Source of the DNA: CAJWKT01 sp964465375
Lineage (GTDB): Bacteria > Pseudomonadota > Gammaproteobacteria > Steroidobacterales > Rariloculaceae
Direction of reading: 5' to 3'
Length of the DNA: 52,418 nucleotides
NCBI GenBank assembly: GCA_964465375.1
Contig: CAYXIJ010000017.1
Span: forward strand, 1 to 52,418
Below the pieces are notes generated by a model that worked only from the letters and a program-made list of their open reading frames with translations, was not told the DNA's origin and did no database searches. Below are positions 26,418 to 35,658 of the stretch, in pieces; position 1 is the stretch's first letter; every line of letters begins with the position of its first letter. A program made the translations under genes and the position numbers.

Positions 26418-27581
26418 CTAAAATGCACTTACACCGGTGAGCTCTTTTCCTACCACAAGTTGATGAATAGTTTCTGTCCCTTCATAGGTAACAACGGTCT
26501 CCAAATTCAGCATATGACGAATGGGGCAATGCTCTGCGCTGATCCCGCTGCCACCGAGCATGTCACGGCAATCCCGAGCAACATCCAATGCCATCCGGGC
26601 GTTGTTCCATTTGGCCAAGGATACCTGCGAAGGATCCATCTGACCCTTATCTTTTAGCCGTGTAAGCTGAACCGCCAACAACTGGGCAGCCGTGATACGG
26701 CGCGCCATATTAGCCAAACGAATTTGGATAGACTGCGTGTGAGATAGAGGACGACCAAACAACACACGCGACTCCGTATAAGCTAAAAGCTCTCCAAGGC
26801 ATGCCTGAGCCGCTCCGATGGTTCCCCAAACAATTCCAAACCGGGCCTGAGTAAGGCAGCTCAAAGGGGCACGAAGCCCTAGGGCCTCAGGTAAAACGTT
26901 CTCCTTGGGGACCCGGACATTGTCAAGAAAAAGGGCCGAGGTAATAGATGCCCTCAAAGAAAATTTTTGCTTAATCTCTGGCGCCTCAAAACCAGGCATA
27001 TCCTTTTCTACCAAAAAACCACGGATCCCTCTGTCCGTCATTGCCCAAACTACGGCAACATCAGAAATGCTTCCATTTGTTATCCACATCTTTGAACCAT
27101 TCAAAATCCAGTCATCTCCGTCCTGCTTGGCATGAGTCTTCATATTGCCTGGGTCAGAGCCCCCCTGAGACTCAGTTAAACCAAAGCATCCAATAGCCTC
27201 GGCACTGGCAAGCCTTGGCAACCATTTGTCTTTCTGTTCATTGGATCCAAAAGTATGAATCGGGTACATCACTAGGGAGCCTTGAACAGAAACAAAGCTC
27301 CTTAGTCCCGAATCCCCACGCTCCAACTCCTGGGCTATTAACCCGGAACACGTATTGTCGAGCCCGGCACACCCGTACCCCTTAATCGTGACCCCAAATA
27401 GGCCAAGCTTCGCAAGCTCTGGCACTAAATCCAATGGAAAGCGATGCTCCTCAAAACACTCTTGGATAATTGGTAGAAATTTCTCATCGACGAACCGTGC
27501 TACGGTCCTCTGCGTCATCAATTCTTCCTCGCTCATCAACGAGCGAACGTCAAAAAGATCTAGACTTACACCTGAACCCAT
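26418..27581 (-). CDS. gcdH: Glutaryl-CoA dehydrogenase-type acyl-CoA dehydrogenase
   Basis: A 387-residue FAD acyl-CoA dehydrogenase, closest to GcdH, which oxidises and decarboxylates glutaryl-CoA to crotonyl-CoA. Visible signatures: CFGLTESQGGSDP, WITNGSISDVAVVWA, RFGIVWGTIGAAQACL, and the C-terminal NLETVVTYEGTETI with the catalytic Glu. GGAG is well spaced before ATG 27581; TTG 27608 with AGGAAG is an alternative. Its position directly before ETF-QO in the operon fits electron flow from the dehydrogenase through ETF. ETF genes are not in the window. The true substrate might be another dicarboxyl-CoA made by this pathway. Confidence 0.88.
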   Translation of the reverse strand: MGSGVSLDLFDVRSLMSEEELMTQRTVARFVDEKFLPIIQECFEEHRFPLDLVPELAKLGLFGVTIKGYGCAGLDNTCSGLIAQELERGDSGLRSFVSVQGSLVMYPIHTFGSNEQKDKWLPRLASAEAIGCFGLTESQGGSDPGNMKTHAKQDGDDWILNGSKMWITNGSISDVAVVWAMTDRGIRGFLVEKDMPGFEAPEIKQKFSLRASITSALFLDNVRVPKENVLPEALGLRAPLSCLTQARFGIVWGTIGAAQACLGELLAYTESRVLFGRPLSHTQSIQIRLANMARRITAAQLLAVQLTRLKDKGQMDPSQVSLAKWNNARMALDVARDCRDMLGGSGISAEHCPIRHMLNLETVVTYEGTETIHQLVVGKELTGVSAF

Positions 27582-27623
27582 ATATGTCTCCGTACGATCT
27601 TTTGCCAAAATGACTTCCTAAAA

Positions 27624-29276
27624 TCACATTCCCATGTAATTAGGGCCACCCCCGCCTTCCGGTGGCACCCAACTTATGTTCATTTCGGGATCCTTTATGT
27701 CGCATACCTTACAATGGACACAGTTTTGACTGTTAATCTGAAAGCGCGTGGTACCTAGGCTATCGGTAATAATTTCGTAAACACCTGCCGGGCAATACCT
27801 CTGAGCAGGCTCGTCAAATTTAGGCAAGGTTTTCTCGATAGGTATGCTTGGGTCGACAAGCTTCAGATGGCATGGCTGGTCTTCCTCATGATTTGTATTT
27901 GAAAAAAATACTGAGGACAGAAGGTCAAAGGAAATCTTTCCATCAGAATCCGGGTAATCGATTTTGGGCATCTGATTGGCTGTCTTTAAACCTTCATGGT
28001 CATGCCTTTTGTTACGGATAGTAAAGGGAATACGCCCCTGAAAGATATTGTGCTCCAAAAAAGCCCAGGCAGCGCCAAATACAGTACCAAACTTGGTAAG
28101 TGCCGGACTGAAATTTCTTGCGCGGTAGAGTTCCTCCCAAACCCATGAGCTGCGAACACCCTCAGTATATTGGGAGAGCTCCCTATCCTGGCAATCACTA
28201 CCTTGGAGGCCCGAGAAAACAGTCTCCGCAGCAAGCATCCCAGTCTTCATGGCTGTGTGTGATCCCTTAATTTTTGCGCCATTAAGAAATCCCGCTTCAC
28301 AGCCCACCATTACAGCGCCAGGAGCAATGAGTTTAGGTAGTGACTGGAACCCACCTTTATTTACAGCCCGAGCACCATAGGAAACTCGGGTACCGCCGCG
28401 GAGCACATTGCAAATCCGAGGATGAAGCTTCCAGCGCTGAAACTCTTCATAAGGATTCAGGTGAGGGTTCTGATAGTTAAGAGCAACAATAAACCCCAAG
28501 TAAACCTCATTATGCTCTGCATGATAGAGAAAACCGCCGCCCTCGGTACTGTTATCAAGAGGCCAGCCAAATGTATGGGATATCCTTCCAGGGTCATGAT
28601 TTTCAGGATTAACGCTCCATATCTCCTTGAAACCTATCCCGTAATGCTGGGGGTCTGCATCTGCACGCAAACTAAAACCCCTTTCTAGCTTCTTACCTAG
28701 ACTGCCCCGACACCCTTCTGCAAAAATGACATATGGCGCCCTAAGTTCATAGCCCGCTTGATAGCTAGGCTTTTCTATACCATCGGCCGTCAATCCCACA
28801 TCACCAGTAATTATCCCGGCTACTCTACCCTTCTGGTCGTAAAGAATATCTGTTGCAGCAAAGCTGGAAAAGATATTGCATCCAAAGGCTTCAGCCTGCT
28901 CACCCAACCACTGGCAAAGGCGGCCTAAACTTACAATATAGTTCCCGGAGTTGCGCATCACTTTTGGCACAAAAAATCTAGGAACATTGAATCCAGCATA
29001 CTCACTAAATAACCAGCAGAAAGAATCCTTCTCTACAGGTATATGCACTGGTGCACCCCGCTCCTTCCAATCAGGGAAAAGCTCATCCAGTGCACGTGTC
29101 TCAAAAACAGCGCCCGAGAGAATATGAGAGCCGATTTCAGCTCCCTTCTCTACCAGGCATACATTAAGATCGAGTCCTTTTTCTTCTGCAAGTTGCCCTA
29201 AACGACAGGCCGCGGACAGACCAGCCGGGCCTGCCCCGACAATCACAACGTCGAACTCTAAAGACTCTCTTTTCAT
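27624..29276 (-). CDS. Electron transfer flavoprotein-ubiquinone oxidoreductase
   Basis: A 550-residue membrane-associated flavo-iron-sulfur protein that moves electrons from reduced ETF to ubiquinone. The FAD motif VIVGAGPAGLSAACRL is at residues 11-26; the family sequence EIGSHILSGAVFETRALDEL follows. The C-terminal ferredoxin domain keeps the [4Fe-4S] cysteines (RYCPAGVYEI, then NCVHCKVCDIKDP), and the protein ends in GGGGPNYMGM as usual. It lies between hpaB and gcdH in the minus-strand operon, which implies a pathway-specific copy that feeds the quinone pool. Confidence 0.95.
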   Translation of the reverse strand: MKRESLEFDVVIVGAGPAGLSAACRLGQLAEEKGLDLNVCLVEKGAEIGSHILSGAVFETRALDELFPDWKERGAPVHIPVEKDSFCWLFSEYAGFNVPRFFVPKVMRNSGNYIVSLGRLCQWLGEQAEAFGCNIFSSFAATDILYDQKGRVAGIITGDVGLTADGIEKPSYQAGYELRAPYVIFAEGCRGSLGKKLERGFSLRADADPQHYGIGFKEIWSVNPENHDPGRISHTFGWPLDNSTEGGGFLYHAEHNEVYLGFIVALNYQNPHLNPYEEFQRWKLHPRICNVLRGGTRVSYGARAVNKGGFQSLPKLIAPGAVMVGCEAGFLNGAKIKGSHTAMKTGMLAAETVFSGLQGSDCQDRELSQYTEGVRSSWVWEELYRARNFSPALTKFGTVFGAAWAFLEHNIFQGRIPFTIRNKRHDHEGLKTANQMPKIDYPDSDGKISFDLLSSVFFSNTNHEEDQPCHLKLVDPSIPIEKTLPKFDEPAQRYCPAGVYEIITDSLGTTRFQINSQNCVHCKVCDIKDPEMNISWVPPEGGGGPNYMGM

Positions 29277-29385
29277 TCAAATCGTAAGGATTCTGTGTAG
29301 CTGTGCATTACCAGCATGATCCTGTCAGGGTTTTATAAAAAATCAGGCTCAAGAAAACTGTGCTGGTTCCTCTTGCATAAATTTT

Positions 29386-30837
29386 TTAAGTCTCTTTATC
29401 CGAAGAGCGTAAAAAATCCCGAACTCGCTCCATGTATTCAGTGCGATCATGATTTGAGAAAACTGCACCAGCCATCCGAACCGGGTCCCCAAAGAAAAAA
29501 CGCTCATATAGTACTTGTCTTGATCCAAAAGCCGACACTGCCGTGTCCCAAGCTAATCGAAAAAGAGGAATTCTTTCCTTGGCCTCCAGTCGGGCGCTTT
29601 GATAATAGCGAGCAATGTCGTCGACCAAGGGGCCCTCCAAATCTGCGAGTGTCGGCATACCAACCAAGCCACTTGCCCCAATCTGTTGGATGATTTCAAT
29701 CAGCCTGGGATATAACCTTGGGTAAAGATTTCTCGAGGCATCAAGGGGATCCCAGGCCGGTGTCATCATTCCATAATCATTTGGTGCAGCATCTGCTTCC
29801 GCTGCCCGACGGAAAGCTTTCATTGTCTCTAATGCCACCCACACCTCGGCCACTTTTTCCTGAATGTGCTGAAAGCGTTCAATACCGATGGCTTCCACCA
29901 TCAGGGAAATTAAACCAAGTATGTACTCAGTCTTGGAGATGGCCTTACAAACCACCTGATGGGACATGTGAACCACCGCCGAAGTGGCATGATAGGCTTG
30001 GTTGCATGCCTCCGGATTCCTGTAGAGAAAAACACGCTCCCAGGGCACAAATACGTCCTCAAATATAACTACCGCATCCTGCTCTTCGAATCGGGAGCCC
30101 AGCGGATGATCGAAATGGTTACGGCCATAATCCACAGACTCACGACAGATAAACTTTAGACCTTTAGTAGCGCTAGGTATCCCGAATGCAAATGCATAAG
30201 GCGCATCGTCATCAGTGTTTTTCAATAAAGTTGACGGGAAAACTAGGAGCTCATCTGCCATAGGCAACGTCGCCAACATACGCGCACCTTTTATTATTAC
30301 GCCTTTATCTGTTTCCTCTTTCACTCGTGCTGCAAGAAAAGGATCTGTCTGCTTGCTGGCTCCAACCGAGCGATTAATTTGAGGATTGATCAATGTATGT
30401 GTTGTAGCTAGATCATTTTCGCGAACGTATTCATGGTAGCGACGAGCGTTATCACCAAAACCTTCGCTTAGCCCATTAAGATATGGCGCAGCCGCAGCAT
30501 AAGAGGCTAATGCCCGGTTAAGGTAGGATGGGTCGCGGCCAGCCATCCCCACGGTTTCATCCATGGAGCGCTTCATGGCATCACCAACACTCACAAGCTC
30601 TTCAATGGTCTCAGGAATCATGAATGAGCGGGCAACCAAATCACCGCTGCTCGGTGATCTAAACAGCATTAAATCCTGCTCCTGGTACTGCATGTCATAG
30701 CGGCTGGCCATGACCCTCACATGATTAGCAAAACCTGGCTCCTGGGTAATATCCTCAACCTGATTACCCCTGTGCCATAAAGACACCGGGTGCTCCTTTA
30801 ATGTCCGAATAAACTCGTCGCCTCGTCTGGCTGGCAC
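29386..30837 (-). CDS. hpaB: HpaB-family FADH2-dependent aromatic hydroxylase, oxygenase component
   Basis: A 483-residue oxygenase of the 4-hydroxyphenylacetate 3-monooxygenase (HpaB) family, which ortho-hydroxylates phenols using FADH2 from a separate reductase. Typical features are GARMLATLPMADELLVFP, the basic substrate/flavin loop CRESVDYGRNHFDHPLGSRF, and VIFEDVFVPWERVFLYRN. The four metal-ligand residues of the related 4-hydroxybutyryl-CoA dehydratase are not evident, so a monooxygenase is favoured. The GTG at 30837 follows an AGGAG site. It is the first gene of the operon; the probable reductase is three genes downstream. The substrate is not determined. Confidence 0.87.
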   Translation of the reverse strand: MPARRGDEFIRTLKEHPVSLWHRGNQVEDITQEPGFANHVRVMASRYDMQYQEQDLMLFRSPSSGDLVARSFMIPETIEELVSVGDAMKRSMDETVGMAGRDPSYLNRALASYAAAAPYLNGLSEGFGDNARRYHEYVRENDLATTHTLINPQINRSVGASKQTDPFLAARVKEETDKGVIIKGARMLATLPMADELLVFPSTLLKNTDDDAPYAFAFGIPSATKGLKFICRESVDYGRNHFDHPLGSRFEEQDAVVIFEDVFVPWERVFLYRNPEACNQAYHATSAVVHMSHQVVCKAISKTEYILGLISLMVEAIGIERFQHIQEKVAEVWVALETMKAFRRAAEADAAPNDYGMMTPAWDPLDASRNLYPRLYPRLIEIIQQIGASGLVGMPTLADLEGPLVDDIARYYQSARLEAKERIPLFRLAWDTAVSAFGSRQVLYERFFFGDPVRMAGAVFSNHDRTEYMERVRDFLRSSDKET

Positions 30838-31051
30838 GTGCAGCTCCTTTTTGGTTTGCGCAACACCTTCCCTATTCTGTCGATTTAAATAAAATACCTG
30901 TCACAACGAAAAAGAAGAGAGCCTAGGTGGGTGGTTCTTGCTCTCTGCACCACCGGCAGTTGCTGCTAAAGATTCGCGGTTTCTAGTATTCTTTTTTCGC
31001 GCCCCTCAACGAACATCCCTTTAGGATTTCAGTCTTTCGCTTGCGCGCTTT

Positions 31052-31501
31052 TCAATTGGCGCACTCGCTAAATACGATTATGCACCTTTCCCCTTCTTGA
31101 TCCAGAGCGATATCAGAGCCATCCAGTCGGGTCCAGCGATACAACGTTTCGTCAGCCCTAATGAGATGTCGGAGCAAAAAAACATTCGCCCCGTTACGCG
31201 CGGGATAGCCGTTTAAGGTTACCTGGTCGCCAGCTTGTACTGTGGTTTCGTCCCATCCGCGGCGCAAAAACCAATTGGCATTCATGGTTTCTGCCTCCCA
31301 AAGCACCTCTTCTCCGTCCTGGCTTGTAACTTGGATATAGTATCTTGAGTGAGGATTCTCAAACCAAACCTCTGTTACGACACCCTCTACAGCAACCAAC
31401 CTGTCTGTATCAAATATCGGTGCTGCCGAGTGATGTCCATCGGACGAGACTGCAGACAAACCAAACACAACAGAAAATAACAAAGCTGAACTGGTCCTCA
31501 T
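31052..31501 (-). CDS. Exported DUF6152-type protein, copy 1
   Basis: A 149-residue secreted protein: Sec signal (about 22 residues), then HHSAAPIFD at the mature N-terminus, and VEGVVTEVWFENPHSRYYI in a predicted small beta-barrel. GGGGGAGGG lies just before ATG 31501, which decides the start over GTG 31519. It is a paralogue of 34366-34767 (same HHS, VEGVxTE and NPHS motifs). Function unknown. It is divergent from the 'PDLSG' gene at 31627, mirroring the second copy's neighbourhood. Confidence 0.78.
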   Translation of the reverse strand: MRTSSALLFSVVFGLSAVSSDGHHSAAPIFDTDRLVAVEGVVTEVWFENPHSRYYIQVTSQDGEEVLWEAETMNANWFLRRGWDETTVQAGDQVTLNGYPARNGANVFLLRHLIRADETLYRWTRLDGSDIALDQEGERCIIVFSECAN

Positions 31502-31626
31502 TGGGCCCTCCCCCGACACTTTTCGTTAGCGGACAGATTTACTGTGCGCCTTCATCATGGTTCAATGGGGCGTTATATGTCAATTGTGTGGGCGGTTTAT
31601 CAGGCACCCATCCACTAGAGAGTGAT

Positions 31627-32292
31627 ATGAAATTTCAAGTATTTCCAAAAAATTTATGGTATCGGTCCTTTCTCGTCTTGTTATTTTTCTGCCCGAGCCT
31701 CTTGGTCGCGGCTGATGAGACGCCGGACCTGTCCGGGATATGGGTTGGAGCACAAGGAAGATCTACCCAATGGCCAGTGGACCCACCGTATACGACGGAG
31801 GGTGCAGAGTTCAACACCTTGGCAAGCTCTCCCTCAGACCCTGTTTACAATTGCGTAATCGGGTTTGGGCGGATCATTTCAGTAGGAATGCCCATGGAGA
31901 TCCTTCAGGATGAGGATCGCATTACAATACTCCACGAATACGAACACCAAGTACGTAGGATATTTATGGACGGACGCGGCCACCCCGAAAGGGTTCGGCC
32001 TACTTTAATGGGGCACTCTATCGGTAGTTGGGATGGGCTCACACTGGTAATTGATACGGTAGGTCTAAAGTCCAGCTATTTCCGTCCTTCTGGCATACCC
32101 TATAGCGATGACGTGCATCTCACCGAACGGATAACGCTAATCGAAGATGATCAGATTCTGGAGACGGAAATTACTGTGGAAGATCCCCGGTTCTACCAGG
32201 AGACCTGGAGCGTTACCAAATACTCAGCCTTGGCTCCAGACACCCAATTCCTAGAATACGACTGCACCGTTAGACCGCATCTAGATCCCTAA
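31627..32292 (+). CDS. Exported 'PDLSG' protein, copy 1
   Basis: A 221-residue protein with a signal peptide (residues 1-29, ending LLVAA) and a mature N-terminus DETPDLSGIWVG. It is a predicted beta-rich secreted protein without enzyme motifs I recognise. It is clearly paralogous to 34777-35457: both have PDLSGxW, a D-Y-x-C-V core, LVIDT, and end with an LxxYxC motif. It pairs with a DUF6152-type gene in both places. ATG 31627 is taken because the signal peptide begins there; longer in-frame openings upstream lack one. Confidence 0.72.
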   Translation: MKFQVFPKNLWYRSFLVLLFFCPSLLVAADETPDLSGIWVGAQGRSTQWPVDPPYTTEGAEFNTLASSPSDPVYNCVIGFGRIISVGMPMEILQDEDRITILHEYEHQVRRIFMDGRGHPERVRPTLMGHSIGSWDGLTLVIDTVGLKSSYFRPSGIPYSDDVHLTERITLIEDDQILETEITVEDPRFYQETWSVTKYSALAPDTQFLEYDCTVRPHLDP

Positions 32293-32308
32293 AAAAAGAC
32301 AAAAAATC

Positions 32309-33796
32309 TTACTGTGCTTCCTCGAGCAGGCGAGATAGCTGTTCACGCATCTCTCGAACGATAGGTTGCGCGTGCTCTAACTCTGCCAGATTTTCAAGCT
32401 CGTAAGGATCGCTCTCAAGATCGTAAAGTTCATCCATCCGTTCTAATCCGGCATATTGGATATATTTATAGCGCTCACTGCGAACGGCCTTGTAGCCCAT
32501 ATCGCTTACACGCATAAACTCCGATACTTGACGACGACGTGCATCAGCCAGGCTATCTGTAGCCTGCCCAAGATAGTTCGGAGGATCGGTGTGATGTTCA
32601 ATTAAGAAGTTACTGCGCCACCCCGAGACCTCGCTGCCCAGAAGTGGCACCAGTGAACGACCTTGTAGCATCTCAATCCCCGGCTGGCCGGCCAAGTCCA
32701 ACACAGTTGGCGCTAAATCAATATTGAGTACTATGCGCTCTTCCCGCTGGCCTGCACCAATTAACACAGGATACCTTATGATCATCGGGATTCTGGCAGT
32801 CTCCTCGTACGCGAGCCGGCGCTGCGGGTTCAGGCCATGCTCTCCATAGAAATAACCATGATCACTTGTAATTATAAATACGGTATTGTCGAGCTCACCT
32901 CTGCTCTCCAGGACCTCAAGCAGCTGACCAACACTCTCGTCTACACCCGTCATCATTTCTAAGCGGTCCCGAATTGTCCGGTCCGAAGTTGAGGTATCCA
33001 GACCCAGCGGTGGTAAACCTTCAATTTTTCGCATCAGTGCCGGCTTATCGAAGGGCGGAATGCCAGCACTTGGACGACGCAGAATATGATAATCATCATA
33101 AATGCCACGGTGACGTTCTGCAGCGATAAAACCCCCTTCCACGAGACCCAGACGGGGATCTGGATGCAAAGCCTTGTGAGAAAAATAGAGCAAAAACGGA
33201 TCATTACGAGCTCTCTTTAAAAAGCCCACCGCCCTTTCGGTAAAAATATCCGTAACATGACCAGTAACTAGTTTTTGTGTGTCTCCTTCGGTAAGCAGTG
33301 GGTCCTCATTGGAGCCCTGCCCAGATAAACTCACCCAGTAATCAAATCCGGGCCTGCGGCCACCATCAGTCCCCATATGCCACTTACCGACAAACGCTGT
33401 GTCATAACCGGCTGCATCAAGGCTCTGTGGGAATGTTTTCAGTTGACGACTGCGAGCAGCGCGATCAGTGTTATCAATAATGCCGTGGGTGTGCGAATAA
33501 AGCCCGGTAAGTAAACTTGCGCGGGCAGGGGAACACAACGGAGTAGTCGTAAAGGCATTTGTAAATAACACGCCCTCTCTTGCCACGCGATCGATATTCG
33601 GCGTTTGAACGAAAGGATGGCCACCGGCCCCAAAATCGTCCCAACGCATGTCATCCACAAGCACCACCACAAAATTTGGCTGGACCGACTGGGCGACAGC
33701 CCGCGGTATCTCTAGCCCTACCGCAAATACGGCCATAACAACCCATAAGTACCGGGCGCTAGAAAAAAAGGTGAGGGTGATGTCAAGCTTCCTCAT
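32309..33796 (-). CDS. Exported type I sulfatase
   Basis: A 495-residue arylsulfatase-family hydrolase with a Sec signal (cleavage near AVA-QS). The sulfatase signature CSPARASLLTG contains Cys88, expected to be converted to formylglycine. Metal ligands appear as VLVDDM (Asp48 and Asp49) and SDHGYFYGEHG; KWHMGTDG supplies the Lys/His of the active site. GGAGGG before ATG 33796 settles the start. Substrates are probably sulfated glycans or related sulfate esters outside the cytoplasm. No formylglycine-generating enzyme gene is in the window. It closes a minus-strand group with RidA, DUF6152 and PDLSG genes. Confidence 0.92.
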   Translation of the reverse strand: MRKLDITLTFFSSARYLWVVMAVFAVGLEIPRAVAQSVQPNFVVVLVDDMRWDDFGAGGHPFVQTPNIDRVAREGVLFTNAFTTTPLCSPARASLLTGLYSHTHGIIDNTDRAARSRQLKTFPQSLDAAGYDTAFVGKWHMGTDGGRRPGFDYWVSLSGQGSNEDPLLTEGDTQKLVTGHVTDIFTERAVGFLKRARNDPFLLYFSHKALHPDPRLGLVEGGFIAAERHRGIYDDYHILRRPSAGIPPFDKPALMRKIEGLPPLGLDTSTSDRTIRDRLEMMTGVDESVGQLLEVLESRGELDNTVFIITSDHGYFYGEHGLNPQRRLAYEETARIPMIIRYPVLIGAGQREERIVLNIDLAPTVLDLAGQPGIEMLQGRSLVPLLGSEVSGWRSNFLIEHHTDPPNYLGQATDSLADARRRQVSEFMRVSDMGYKAVRSERYKYIQYAGLERMDELYDLESDPYELENLAELEHAQPIVREMREQLSRLLEEAQ

Positions 33797-33856
33797 TACG
33801 AAAAGCCCTCCAATTATTTGCAACCCTACTACTCCCGAAAGGCCTAGCAGGTTAGG

Positions 33857-34303
33857 TTAATCAGTGATGACTCCAATGCATTCGATTTCGACACGACCGC
33901 CACGAGCAAGGCCGCTTACTCCTACAGCGCTTCGTGCCGGGGGGGTATCACCAAAAAAGGTCACATAAACCTCGTTCATTTGTCCCCACTCCGCCATATC
34001 GGCTAGGAAAACGGTGCACTTGGCAACTTGATTCATGGATGATCCATAGCGTTCGAGACTGGTCTTGATGCTTTCAAGCGCCCGACGTGTTTCTGCTGCG
34101 ACACCACTAGGCGCTGAACCCTCCCTTGCAATACCAAGCTTGCCAGATACAAAGAGTAAATTTCCAACTCTTACAGCATCAGAGAACGGCGCAACCCGAC
34201 CGCCCGGTCCACCGGCCGGAAAATATTCAAGTTCATCAGTCTGCGCTTCAGCGAGCCCTTGAATCAGTAACAATACACCTATTGTGAGAAATATTTTATA
34301 CAT
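33857..34303 (-). CDS. Exported RidA-family protein
   Basis: A 148-residue protein with a Sec signal (MYKIFLTIGVLLLIQGLAEA, cleavage before QTD) and a YjgF/YER057c/RidA domain. The active-site Arg of imine deaminases is kept in PPARSAVGV, and VGNLLFVSGKLG and VECIGV-like ends fit the family. RidA hydrolyses reactive enamines and imines in the cytosol; here it would act in the periplasm. GGGAAGAG precedes the ATG. It sits 60 bases before the sulfatase gene in the same direction. Confidence 0.87.
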   Translation of the reverse strand: MYKIFLTIGVLLLIQGLAEAQTDELEYFPAGGPGGRVAPFSDAVRVGNLLFVSGKLGIAREGSAPSGVAAETRRALESIKTSLERYGSSMNQVAKCTVFLADMAEWGQMNEVYVTFFGDTPPARSAVGVSGLARGGRVEIECIGVITD

Positions 34304-34365
34304 AACTCTTCCCTTGCCTGCCTATCAGGTAATTTTTTTGAATTATTATTAAATCGCTCCAACTG

Positions 34366-34767
34366 CTAGCTCCCTTCTTCAGGCCCACAGCGAACCCCGG
34401 CACATATGAGCTCAGTTCCATTGTGAAAAATGGCCTGGTTCAAAAAAACGACGCGGTCGCGCCTTCCAGGCCACCCAGTGATTGCTACCGAACCACCGAC
34501 TGAAAAAAGATGCATCTCAAAGCCCGACCGTTTCATGGTATTTAATGCGCCCATCTCTACAAGCCACTCTACTGTCACACCCTCTTCATCCGTTACATCC
34601 ATCCGAAAATGGGAATGGGGATTAGCCCACCGAATCTCAGTTAGGACCCCCTCAACGGTAATTGAGCTGGATTGATCAAAGTTGACAGGCACTGAGTGGT
34701 GGGCCATCAATATCTCAGTATCCACCAGCGCTAGAGCCGCTAACAACACAAAATTTATAGTTCGCAT
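34366..34767 (-). CDS. Exported DUF6152-type protein, copy 2
   Basis: A 133-residue secreted protein. It has a hydrophobic leader ending about LMA, mature N-terminus HHSVPVNFD, and VEGVLTEIRWANPHSHFRM, shared with 31052-31501. ATG 34767 is used; GTG 34776 would abut the upstream stop. Function unknown. It is part of a four-gene minus-strand series with the PDLSG gene (10 bases upstream), RidA and the sulfatase. Confidence 0.78.
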   Translation of the reverse strand: MRTINFVLLAALALVDTEILMAHHSVPVNFDQSSSITVEGVLTEIRWANPHSHFRMDVTDEEGVTVEWLVEMGALNTMKRSGFEMHLFSVGGSVAITGWPGRRDRVVFLNQAIFHNGTELICAGVRCGPEEGS

Positions 34768-34776
34768 AACTCGCAC

Positions 34777-35457
34777 CTAATTTGGAGAAACAACAGCCGC
34801 ATCATCGGGAACACATCCATAGTCTAGCAATTCAAAATCTGACAGGCTGTAAGGAATAGAAACCACCAGTGGCTCTCTATAGTAGGCAGGATCCTGGTGC
34901 GTCGTCTCGACCATGAGCGCATCTCCAGAGCGGGTAATTCTCTCTACTGCTCGCATCCTTCTGCTCTGAGGTGTCCCTGCCCACTCTGCCATCGTCGAAA
35001 CATAGCCGGGCGCAAAATCAATTGTGTCGATAACCAAGGTGTCTCCGTCATACCAGGCCGCCGAACGTCCCACCCTTGGCATGCCTTCTATGCCTGCACG
35101 GTCTGGATCAGCGTCGTTTGGGTCCACTATGGGAACTATCCGATCAATGTCCATCCACTCATAACGCAAGCGCACATGATCATCGTCCTGGGTAATCTGA
35201 ACCAGAACATTAGGGTTCAGCCAAACACGGGTCCAGCTTGCAGCTACGCAATCATAGGCCGGGTCGTCGCGCTCAAAGTCATAGCTATCAAACTGTCGCT
35301 GCCCCTCCTCAGTGAAGTCCCATTCACCGAACACAATGTCAGCTGTCGCATCACGCAACCAATTACCGGACAAATCCGGCCGCTGAGCGAGTCCATCCAA
35401 CGGGTAGCCGAGCAAAACCCAGCACACCAAGTGTAAAGTCAATGACTTGTGCAGCAA
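34777..35457 (-). CDS. Exported 'PDLSG' protein, copy 2
   Basis: A 226-residue secreted protein; signal peptide to about LAQ, then RPDLSGNWLRD. It is paralogous to 31627-32292 (PDLSGxW, DPAYDCVA, DTLVIDTIDF and a terminal YGC motif). The start is a TTG at 35457, well supported by GGGGGAGG 8 bases upstream and by the signal peptide beginning there. It is probably the first gene of the series ending with the sulfatase. Confidence 0.72.
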   Translation of the reverse strand: MLHKSLTLHLVCWVLLGYPLDGLAQRPDLSGNWLRDATADIVFGEWDFTEEGQRQFDSYDFERDDPAYDCVAASWTRVWLNPNVLVQITQDDDHVRLRYEWMDIDRIVPIVDPNDADPDRAGIEGMPRVGRSAAWYDGDTLVIDTIDFAPGYVSTMAEWAGTPQSRRMRAVERITRSGDALMVETTHQDPAYYREPLVVSIPYSLSDFELLDYGCVPDDAAVVSPN

Positions 35458-35658
35458 GAAAATTACCTCCCCCTAAGCGGCTAGAGAGCTTCCGGCAAGC
35501 ATGGCCATTACAGACCAACTAACCTTTCGTCGAAAGACATAACCGCGTAGTTATAGCTTCGGTGCCTCCGGAATTATAAACTAGACAGAGCCCGATTGAT
35601 TTAATAGTACGATAATGCCAGACAGCTATCTCTTTTATGCATGCCGGAGGAGGATATC

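Noticed and set aside
29386..30837. 4-hydroxybutyryl-CoA dehydratase as the identity of the HpaB-family protein
   Set aside because: The cysteines that hold the dehydratase's [4Fe-4S] cluster are not seen, and a flavin reductase gene sits in the same operon.
34897..35436. 179-residue open frame antisense to the second PDLSG gene
   Set aside because: The opposite strand has a signal peptide, a strong ribosome binding site and a paralogue; this frame has none of these.
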